Shown piece by piece: positions 1 through 22,000 of a DNA stretch of 64,000 nucleotides. Both the position numbers and the translations under genes were made by a program. Origin of the DNA: Tubulanus polymorphus (taxonomy: Eukaryota; Nemertea; Palaeonemertea; Tubulaniformes; Tubulanidae); NCBI RefSeq assembly GCF_964204645.1, contig NC_134026.1, forward strand, positions 1,984,001 to 2,048,000, written 5' to 3'. Within the stretch, counting starts at the first letter, position 1. Each line of letters opens with the position of its first letter. The notes below the pieces were generated by a model that worked only from the letters and a program-made list of their open reading frames with translations, was not told the origin of the DNA and searched no databases.

Positions 1-12888
<12,888 letters not shown>

Positions 12889-13242
12889 GATAGGAGAATA
12901 CATGTATATCATTGATTGAAGTATTTTTGTATAATTTATAGATTCCTGAGTGTATTGTGAATTATATCTTTAGTTGTTTTCATGATTCATTGATACACAG
13001 CTACAAACAAAGGTCGTCCACTTGAATCCGTCCTATTTCAACCGTCCGTTGATCTATATACATACTTATTCTTGAAAATTTTGATGTATACCGCTACATA
13101 AAAATGACAGTGTTTTAACGTAAAAAGTTTGAAATTATCTGTTCGTTTTGTTCGTTTATCATTTACGTATATACTGGATATTGACATCGTATTGAGATTG
13201 AGATATTGTTATCATATTCAAATAAAACATAATGACAAAATA

Positions 13243-13565
13243 TCACATGCGTTCTTTCAAACTCGGACTCCAGTATCCATCTAAGAAAGGATTTTCAGCA
13301 TCTTTAGTATTTTTCCATTCAACATTCTGGGAATCAACGAACTCCGCAAACTATTCCATTACTTCGCTGACCTAGTGCTACAGTGGACACTCTTTAGAAA
13401 GTATAAAACACTTGAATTTTAGATCGTTCAACTACCATACAGAAATCTATCGCCATTCCATTCCATCCCGATAGCAACTTTTTGGACCGAAAACGTCCTT
13501 AATGAAAAGACTGTTAGACCCTTGGAATCATCAAAGACACGGTGATTTTCTAAGTGCGATAAGTT
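13243..13565 (-). pseudogene. Unassigned coding-like fragments, probably a decayed gene
   Basis: On the minus strand, 13243-13350 reads as an open segment containing NVEWKNTKDAENPFLDGYW and ending at a TGA, with an AG just upstream that could be an acceptor. A second open segment (about 13430-13560) contains SVQKVAIGMEWNGDRFLYGS. The phases of the two do not join through any splice pair I tried, and stops separate them. I do not recognise a family. It may be a broken gene, or two exons of a gene whose junction I have misread. It begins just past the probable CFAP46 polyadenylation site. Confidence 0.3.
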
Positions 13566-13743
13566 TATTGAAATCAATAAGTGAAAAAACTACATGTTTA
13601 CTAATTCACAGTTGATCTTAAAGGATCATTAAGTTTGAATTATTTGAGAAAAAACTTTTACATAAAACTACGTGATAATAATACAGGTTTGGTGAAAGTA
13701 CAACATTCCTTTGTTAAAAGGAGACAAACAACTAAATCACCAA

Positions 13744-14120
13744 CAGGCGCGGATCTAGGGAGGGGGGCCCACCCCTCCTTTAAGTGAAGATCGGTTTTTT
13801 TCGACCGACCTCCCGCCACTCGCTTAATATATAAGCTTATAGAAATAATTTTGATCAGTTTTAAATGAAAATTAATCCCTTTGTTTTAGTTTATCAGCAG
13901 CGGGAAAGTATTTGTCATGAATTCTTTCCTCAGAATGCAGGAAATGGCCCCAAAACAGAGTTAAATTTCAAAAATTTTCTGGGGGTTGCAGGGGCTAAGC
14001 GCCGCAGGCGCGAAGCGTAGGAACGTCGCGGGCCTACGCCGCTCGGTGTCAATACAGTATCATCATAGCTACATTCATTAGGTGCCCCCCCCCCTAAATT
14101 GGGCTCTAGATCCGCCCCTG
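13744..14120. mobile_element. Non-autonomous hAT-like element
   Basis: About 377 bp bounded by CAGGCGCGGATCTAGG on the left and CTAGATCCGCCCCTG on the right, which are inverted repeats of each other. CAGGGGCGGATC-type ends are common on short hAT derivatives in animal genomes. CACCAA abuts both ends and may be a degraded target duplication. No intact open frame encodes a transposase. Confidence 0.7.
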
Positions 14121-14153
14121 CACCAAAATCTTGATCCTGTTCTCGTTTTTCAT

Positions 14154-14849
14154 TCAAATTGAAATCAACTGTAATAGTTCGAACGATATAACTCCCACTT
14201 CTGAATCTGATTCTTCCTTCCAAATAATTTCAATTCGTTGATTTTCTTGTTTCGCGATATTTTCTAACATATCCAAATATCCACAAGTAGAACTGAATCC
14301 TATGATCGCTTTCCCACCAGGACGCAGATGTTGTTGGACACCAGCTATAAAACGTGAAGTCGCCTTGTAACCAGGATCGATGATAGATAAATCTAACAGC
14401 GACAATCCTGGCGTATCGGGCGGGACGTGAAAAAACGGCACATTCCAGAATATCGTATCAAACGTTTCATCATCGGATATTTGGTTAAAAACATCAGAGC
14501 ACCGCAGCTGACCGGGCACATTAAAACGCTCGAAATTTTCTTTCGTATTTTCCAAAGCTCTCTCGTTGATATCGGTCGCTAAGATGTAACTGAGATTTTC
14601 TTTATTTCGCAGATAATGTATAACACTGACACAACCGCTACCGCAACCAATTTCTAGAAATCGGGCGTCAGATTTGGTTTCCAAGGGAAGATTTTCGGCG
14701 AACATCCCATGTCCTGAATTTTTCATATGGAATACACCATCTAATCCGATAAACGTTTCCCCACAGAACTGGAAATCGGATATTTCAAGTTGGTTGTGTA
14801 AAATAACTTTACATTGCTCCATAAAACTCTTTCTTGCTTCTCCAGCCAT
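14154..14849 (-). CDS. Intronless class I SAM-dependent methyltransferase (PrmC/MTS-like)
   Basis: A single uninterrupted 231-codon frame with its own ATG and stop. Motif I is FLEIGCGSGCVSV near residues 64-76; the acidic-loop region is ATDINERALENTKEN; the motif IV position reads FWNVPFFH, where N-specific and N5-glutamine methyltransferases have (D/N)PP(F/Y). Later motifs include LRPGGKAIIGFSS. The fold and SAM binding are therefore likely; the substrate is unknown. The NVPF variant of NPPY leaves room for an amino-group or glutamine substrate but does not prove it. It is the only single-exon gene among intron-rich neighbours, and it lies between two transposon remnants. A retrocopy or an acquired bacterial-type gene are both possible. 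Length is normal for a free-standing small methyltransferase. Confidence 0.6.
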   Translation of the reverse strand: MAGEARKSFMEQCKVILHNQLEISDFQFCGETFIGLDGVFHMKNSGHGMFAENLPLETKSDARFLEIGCGSGCVSVIHYLRNKENLSYILATDINERALENTKENFERFNVPGQLRCSDVFNQISDDETFDTIFWNVPFFHVPPDTPGLSLLDLSIIDPGYKATSRFIAGVQQHLRPGGKAIIGFSSTCGYLDMLENIAKQENQRIEIIWKEESDSEVGVISFELLQLISI

Positions 14850-14952
14850 TTGTTAGTGCGAGGCCTGATTCGTTGAAATTCTACGTAGTTTGGCGAACGC
14901 CAGTAAACAGTTTATGTTAGAAGAAATAGGTCATCTGCTGTAGTATCCCGCC

Positions 14953-15275
14953 TAAGTCAGTAACCTGACTGTGATTTAGTTTCACGATCGGATATTTTGT
15001 TGGTATAAGCCCATCCGATTATAAAAAGCTTAGGCTAAACAAAAATGATACCTTGTTTCTCCGCAGCGGCCGGGTCATTTTTGTAAAATATGATAAAATT
15101 TATAAACAGTTCATTTCTATAGCGGCCGGGTCTGTTATGGTAAAATTGATCACGATTTAAAAAAAAGTAATGTATAGGGTAGATAGGCGGCCGGCCAGGT
15201 CAACATTTAAGCTCAGCAGAGCGGAGAAACAAGGTATCAATTTTTTAGCCTTACCAACGATTAGGTAACTAACTA
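14953..15275. mobile_element. MITE family A, copy 2, carrying a nested insertion
   Basis: It starts TAAGTCAGTAACCTG and ends AGGTAACTAACTA, flanked by the perfect 9-bp repeat TATCCCGCC (14944-14952 and 15276-15284). Removing the 218-bp insert at 15033-15250 and one TTA restores a roughly 102-bp element collinear with copies 1 and 3. It sits in the upstream flank of the methyltransferase gene. Confidence 0.85.
15033..15250. mobile_element. MITE family B, copy 2, inserted inside a family A MITE
   Basis: GGCTAAACAAAAATGATACC begins the element and GGTATCAATTTTTTAGCC ends it. The host sequence TTA is duplicated at both borders (15030-15032 and 15251-15253), as judged against uninterrupted family A copies. 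A 3-bp TTA/TWA duplication with GG(C/G)-starting inverted repeats is the PIF/Harbinger pattern. The interior carries GCGGCCGGGTC motifs like copy 1. Confidence 0.85.
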
Positions 15276-15403
15276 TATCCCGCCCTGCGTGTCAATCATT
15301 TAGCATGAGCCTATCCCGCGGAGTCGGAAATAAACAGTTGTATTTTGCATATCAAACGAAAAGAGTCTTCTCTCATTCTTTTCTCTGCGTCGTCGCACTG
15401 CAG

Positions 15404-15424
15404 CAACGATTAGGTAACTAACTA
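15404..15424. repeat. Fragment of MITE family A end
   Basis: AACGATTAGGTAACTAACTA is identical to the right end of the copy at 14953-15275. It stands alone here with no matching left end. Confidence 0.6.
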
Positions 15425-15782
15425 GGAAAACAGAAGGAACACGTAGAAACAGAAAATAGGGAAATTCTACAACTATGTTGTAATGATAATTTCTATCTTT
15501 ATCTTCTTTTTTCGGCGGGGTCCGGGGCCCGCGAGTTCGGAAGGCGCCAATAAAGATGCAAATCATCTTTTACACTTATCATTTCATTAGGATCGTAGAG
15601 CGACGGAGATCTCTGGGGACACCCGCTGACAGGACTGGGTGAACTTTGATACGAGCCCCGGCCTGTAGCCCAGTGCCCGCTGACTTATAGTATTGGGCGG
15701 TGACCGGCCCGCGCGTCGAGGGCACTTATTCACGACCAGGAGGTTTCGCCCTCTGTTGTTGACATTCAAAACTATTCATACG

Positions 15783-17915
15783 ATGCTATTTCAATGTCAG
15801 TTACTCAAGGTCGTTTCTAGTCGTCTAGTTCCCCGTTTAGCTTCATCCTCTTCGACAATAATGACTACCAAATATAAGATCGTTCTCGTCAGACATGGTG
15901 AAAGTGAGTGGAATAAGCTGAATTTATTTTGCGGATGGCATGATGCACCACTATCACAAACTGGAATCGCTGAAGCTCACGATGCAGGAAAGGTGAAAAC
16001 AAATCCAACGATTTTTTTCTCTTGACGACGTACTTCCGTTCCTATTTATTCCTAGTCTCAGTCAGTAGCCGGCCCTAAGTCTTAGTATTTTTTCCACGTT
16101 CTTGCTCATCATTTACCTTTCAATTTTAAGTTGTTGAAGGAAAAAGGTTACACGTTCGATGTTGCATACACGAGTGTTTTGAAACGCGCCGTCAAAACGT
16201 TGAATATTATTCAAGAGGAATTAGATCTCGACTGGATTCCGGTTCATCGTCATTATAGACTGAATGAACGTATGTATGGAGGATTAACTGGTTTGAATAA
16301 AGCAGAAACTGCTAAGCTTCACGGTGAAGATAAAGTAAAGGTTTGTATGATAGTTTATGATTGAGTTCAGAGACAGCAGAGTGGTAGTCCTGGTCTTCAC
16401 CCGTCAAGGGATTCGAACCCACTACGCTAATAATGCTGTTCCCCTAACCCCTTGACCTCACGAGTCGTCGTAGTCATTACTATCCGACCAGAATCAGGTC
16501 GGACCAATCACAGCGCTTGTAACAAACAACGTTAGTCTGCTGTTGGAATGCCCGTTAAATGAACCAATCAGCGAAAGTTTTACCGAACAAGGAAGTATTT
16601 CGCAAGTCGATTTATTACGCGTCATGCGCAAAAGCGCCAGTAATGAAATCGCGCGTCTTGAGGCCAGGGGGCGCTGGTGGGAGCGAGTTTGGGGAGCGAT
16701 ACCGGACCCCTGGCAAGCGAGGATGGGTCTTTTATAGGTTTTGATTTTCGTACGACTAATTTTGCTTCGCTCATAAGCTGTTTGTTTGGATTAATTACCC
16801 TTCTCATTCATTCCTTCAAAATCCTAGATCTGCCCCCAGTTTAGCCACCTGTTAATATTGCCTGATTTTTCTACTCAGATTTGGCGACGATCTTATGCTA
16901 TTCCTCCACCTGATGTTGATTTAGACAGTTCAGAATACCCTGGCAACGATCGAAGATACAAGGTAGGCGAACGATAGTTTTTAAGAATAATTACTCAAAC
17001 ACTTCAGCAATCCTATGATTAAATGCAATTTTCTTTTGTAGATGGTCGACAAAAGTTTGATACCGAGAGCGGAATGTTTGAAGGACACTGTTGAACGTGT
17101 TTTGCCTTATTGGTTTGATGCGATCGTTCCTTCTATACTCGTACGTATCAAAATCATCATCCAAATCTAATCACTTGCTGGATTGAAATCAATTCTAATG
17201 AGAGAATAAATGATTTAACCTTAGTAATATCCTTAGCTGAGTCCAGATGAAATGCGACTCAACAGTCAAAACATCGAAAATGAATACATGTATATTGTAC
17301 CTATTATCTTGTTTCAGAGCGGACAAAGAGTAATCGTTTCTGCTCATGGCAACAGTTTGAGAGGTCTTGTGAAATATTTGGATAAAATACCCGACGATGA
17401 AATTGTCGGACTCAATATCCCGACTGGTAAGTTCGTGTCGTAATAACTCCCGCACTTAAACACGTCGAGTGCCGGTTACAAATTAACTCATACTTTCGGT
17501 TCTGTCACCAGTACCGGCTACGAATGTATTCATAAAGATTCTTCATATTTACACTACGATTATTGCATCCTGGTATGTACGGGAACGACACAGTTCCCGA
17601 TTGGCTGGCAATGTGAACAAACTCGGCTTCATTCTCAATGCTCATTGGTCAATTTCGAGCAAAGGCTGACTACGTAATTGCCGCCAACCTACGGGCGTAT
17701 TCGTGTGGCACTGCATCATCAAGCTGGCAGCAAATGAGTTAAAATAAAAACGAATACGATAATTTCATGTTTCATTTTCCTGTGTATTTATAGGTTTACC
17801 ATTGGTTTATGAATTAGACGAAGACCTGAAACCAGTGAAACATTATTATCTCGCTTCAGAAGAAGAAGTAGCGGCTCGTGTTGCTAAAGTAGTTGCGCAG
17901 GGAAAATCTAAATAG
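15783..17915 (+). CDS. PGAM1: Phosphoglycerate mutase, cofactor-dependent (PGAM1/2 type)
   Basis: Interconverts 3- and 2-phosphoglycerate in glycolysis. Six exons: 15783-15992, 16131-16340, 16879-16962, 17042-17140, 17318-17426 and 17794-17915; all joins are GT-AG and in frame. Motifs are [10 protein letters not shown] with the phospho-histidine, [29 protein letters not shown], and the second catalytic histidine in [10 protein letters not shown]. The protein ends AAQGKSK-like (VVAQGKSK). The conventional start is the ATG at 15861 ([14 protein letters not shown]). The frame stays open to an upstream ATG at 15783, adding 26 residues with four serines and two arginines that resemble a mitochondrial presequence. 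The usual NERHYGG histidine is methionine here. Intron 2 holds a tRNA-like repeat. Identity is very secure; the start is less so. Confidence 0.95.
16385..16475 (-). repeat. tRNA-derived SINE fragment in PGAM intron 2
   Basis: Read on the minus strand it contains GGTCAAGGGGTTAGGGG, close to a Pol III A box of the tRNA-Glu/Asp type, and 35-40 bp further GGGTTCGAATCCC, an excellent B box (plus-strand 16408-16420). The cloverleaf is incomplete and there is no clear CCA end, so a SINE head is likelier than a functional tRNA gene. Confidence 0.6.
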
Positions 17916-18675
17916 ATTTTATCGAGCGCATTCCCAACTTACCAAATACACAATCACCTTCTTATTTAATTACATATGTGTAATATTCATTCATGTATGT
18001 AATTCACAGATGAACTAATTTGTCCGTATTGTGAATTAATAGCATGGTTCTGTTTGAACCCTACTGCTTCAAGCAGGTCTGTTAAACTTTTTTTGCTATT
18101 TTGCGATTAAGATGATTCGAAATGAATTGTTGTACTTATTCAAAAAAAGGAAAGGGCATATCAACAGTTCAACACATTTAAAAACCGTAAACGATTTCTT
18201 CACCTAGCGAAGAAAAATAACTTATTTAAACTGTTAAAGGTTATACTGTAGAACGTTGTATAAGTTTGTTTAGGTGCTGTTTACGAAATACTATCAGATG
18301 CTTTATATTTGTTTTGCTATTTTCAACTTGGTCAAAGTTACATGTCATGAGTAAAGATATAGAGTAGACACCACAGAGTTGTATGTATCATATATACATG
18401 TAGATTTGTCTCTTATAATATTCAATTGTTAGGTTATAACAAAAGAACGTGTTAATAATAACATGAAGATTTTGACCAAATCCAATACAAGTTCATTATT
18501 ATCTCATCACTGTTGTTGATTTCTGAATTCTCGGGATATTGAGGAATGTCGAATTCTGTTCTGATGTAGAATAATCTGCAGCTCCATTCACAGCCTAGAT
18601 AATAAGTACGATGATTGAAAGTTTAATGTCTAGTGTTTTCTGAAGTCTAGTCTCGAGTATAAACACCTGAGGTGA
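17916..18675. other. PGAM 3' flank, no gene seen
   Basis: AT-rich sequence with many short frames interrupted by stops. The proximal part is presumably the PGAM 3' UTR. No repeat or RNA gene that I can support until the MITE at 18676. Confidence 0.5.
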
Positions 18676-18788
18676 TAGTAACCTGACTGGTTTAGTTTCA
18701 CGATCGGATATTTTCACAAACCATATCCGGTTTGTATAAGCCCATCCAATTATAAAAAGCTTACCACCAACGATTAGATAACTAACTA
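18676..18788. mobile_element. MITE family A, copy 3
   Basis: A 113-bp element beginning TAGTAACCTGACTGG and ending GATAACTAACTA, flanked by perfect 9-bp CTGAGGTGA repeats (18667-18675 and 18789-18797). The left end lacks four bases present in copy 2. It lies between the convergent PGAM and CFAP251 genes. Confidence 0.85.
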
Positions 18789-19054
18789 CTGAGGTGAAGC
18801 CTGGATGATCAATTACTCAGAAGACAATGCGTTCAAATTTTAAGGGTAAGGTACTCGCTGCTGATAGGAAATTTCGTCGATAACCGAAGATATCTCGTGA
18901 TCAACGTGATTCAATATCGTGTTATGATTTTTAACGACTAATATTTTATATTTACACAAAATCATTAAAACAACTTAGATGATTATAACAATATTATTCA
19001 CATGTGTATGGACGGGTATAAATATCACATTATTGATTATATCGTACATGTTTA

Positions 19055-22000
19055 TTATGTACATGCTTGTTGTTCGGCTATGACGTCCAGAACATCTGCC
19101 GCGTTTAATGAAAGTCCGAGCATTTCTGACGCGAATAACTCAGCGGTAATGTCCTGCGGTAGGAATTCATCTAACGTTTCAGCTGCATTTGAAGCATCAA
19201 ATTCCTGCAGTTCACTAGTGCCGCCCTCGGGATTAAAACCTAATAATGTCGTCAAATATTCGGCCAATTCATATTCTGTCATATGCTCTCCTAGAAAAGA
19301 ATACATATATATATATATATATATATAAACTTGTTAAAGAACGCTATGTGGTTAACCGAAATATTTTCTAAAGATTAGATTTTTTGGTAAAATCTGTGTT
19401 AATCTTGATGAATAAATCAAGCCAGACTTTTCATAGTATTTGATTTGTATTTCATATGAAGTTAGTTCATTTTAATAATGTTACCTCTGCTCTGTAGCAT
19501 GTCCAAAAGATCTGCTCTTTCAACAGCAAATTGTCCACTATTGGCAGGAATACCGAGCGTTTCGAACGCCCAACGAAGTTTGTCAGGAGATAATCCGAAA
19601 GCAGGCCGATGATTGACATACACTGAAAAATTTCGATGGACGAACATTTGCAATAAAACGGTTTATACAGAATTATAGAAATGACTATGAAATAGTATAC
19701 GTACATTTGATAAATTCGCCGAGATCAATATCTTGAACATATTTTCCAGTCTCGACGTATTTGCTGTATTTCACTTCATTGATCATATCTTGAACCTCTT
19801 GTTCAGATGGGTAATAACCCATAGCACGCATGACGAATGGTACTTCAGAAAGAGCTATCTTCGTGGAAACTATTCTTGTATCCATTGTATCTACACCTTG
19901 ACTATAAATTACAAACACAACAGTCAGTACATTGTATCAGAGCCTTATCATTTGTGGCCAAAAGACCCAGCTCAAGTGAATCAGGGTGGCGCCACTTTCC
20001 GCCAATTTACAAATCCCAGAGTTTTCCCGTATTTTTCCATGAGATTACACAAAATTTGATGAGAGAAACAGAGAAATTTCTAGGTTTAAAATGTTACAAT
20101 TTTTTCATTTTTCATTGAATTGCGTATTGATAAATAGCATTATCCGAATTCCCGGAGTTTCCTGGTTTTTGGTAAAATTTGTCATATTTGTCTCCCTTTC
20201 CCTGAATTTTTCTAGATTTTTCTGATTCCCTGAGTTTTCCAGATCAATGGCCATCCTGTAAAAGGTTTTCCTTTTACCTTCTGAGTTGGGCGTAATAGAA
20301 GTAATCTTCTAATTCGGCGAAAAGTTCTCCATCTCTTCCGCCATCCAACAGGCCGTAAAACGGTATCAAATCTTTTCCACCTAAACTCGACTGGGCTTCC
20401 AACACTCTGTCAAACAGAAATATAAATTGGCCACAACTGTTAAAACAAATACATATGAACTGAAAAGATGAAAGAAATCAACGAGAATTTGAAGCTTACT
20501 CTAGATTAGTGTCCCACATGTGAACGGAAGCATCTGAACCACCAGCTGTGAAGACATATCTACCATCATAACTACACGCTAAATTAGAGACCTATAAGAA
20601 ACAACTAATTGATCAGTTAAATCATGTATAGATAAATATCTCGTACATATCTAAGTGATACACATACCCCATTTGGATGAGCGATTAGAGCCATTGAGTT
20701 GTGTGGATTTCCATCCAGCGGTAGAACGTGCAAACCAACTTTATCACGAGTGTTATAAACCATATATCTCTTATCGTTAATCTCATCAGCAGTTGGTAAA
20801 ATCAATATTCTGTAAGACGAGAAACATTGTTGTTGTCAACATTGTTATCTTTAAAGTTAGTGAAATATAAGAGCGATACTTACTTTTCTAAAGGTGAAGC
20901 GTATGTTGGTCCTAATAATGTTTTTCTGCACATTTTTGTCGTCGAATTGTAAAGTTTCAGCTTGAACTGTAAAAACGTATGGAATACATACAAACTGTTC
21001 TCTATCGAGTAGATGAAATACTCAATGAATATTGGTTATTTCATTGTCTTCAATTACCTGATCATTTGCTGTACAGATAAACTGTTCTTTAGTAATAGGG
21101 GGATACCATGACATACAGAGAGGATGAGCGCTTTGCTCGATACGGTCAGAAGCCAACACCTTCAGGTCGTCTTTCGAACTGTCTTCAAGATTGTATTCAA
21201 TCTGATATACGATAGAAATTGATGAATCGATGTACATTCGTTAGCTATCTGATGCAATAATGAGGTATTGTGCACTTACCAGGAATCTGTCATCTCCTAA
21301 TGAAAGCAGACGTGGTTTACCGTTATCGAGTTGTGTTCCGAACAAAACATCTCTGATTTCTTTGTAATGCGCCCGATTTCTGCCCAAATACAACCACGGT
21401 TCCCCTTCGCGGTGTTTCGATCGCTCGAACACCGATAAAGTGAACTCGGCATCCTGAAATATGAGAAATTTATCTATGACTTTACAACAACAGAAAGATA
21501 TCGTATGCCTCGGTACTAAAATCAAACGATGATTATCTACGTACAGCAACAGCGAGATATTGGGAATCATGACTGAAAACCAGTTTTGTTACGGCATCAT
21601 GTGAATAATGGAATGGGTTTTGAACTTCATCCGCTAACGTGAGACTGTCTAAAATTCTTACAGTTCCATTTGTGAAACCGACAGCCAAGTAAAATCCTTT
21701 TGGATCAAAAGCACAACATCTAATGCATTGTCCTCTATCGAAATAGCGAGATGCGACTGGTTTTCTGAAATTTGAATATCAACATTTTGATTAGACGAAA
21801 ACAAGTAACTGCTAATATTTTACTCATTAAATGATGCTTACTTTCTGACATAATCCCAGACTTTTAACAGTCCAGAGTAACTTCCAATGACCACGCGTGA
21901 ACTGAAATTATATGATTACATAGGGTTTTAGTGCAATCGGACTGAATGATATAAAACTGTTGCAGATTAGGCAGGTTTTACTAAACCTTATTTAGAGAAT

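Noticed and set aside
13930-14223. A 97-codon minus-strand frame overlapping the methyltransferase end
   Set aside because: It lies mostly within the hAT-like element and low-complexity G-rich sequence and has no recognisable motif.
16385-16475. A functional tRNA gene
   Set aside because: Good A- and B-box-like motifs are present but the acceptor stem and full cloverleaf cannot be formed by eye; a SINE head fits better.
19302-19327. TA microsatellite inside CFAP251 as a functional element
   Set aside because: Simple repeat in an intron; similar TA runs occur near 27293 and 31860 with no shared context.
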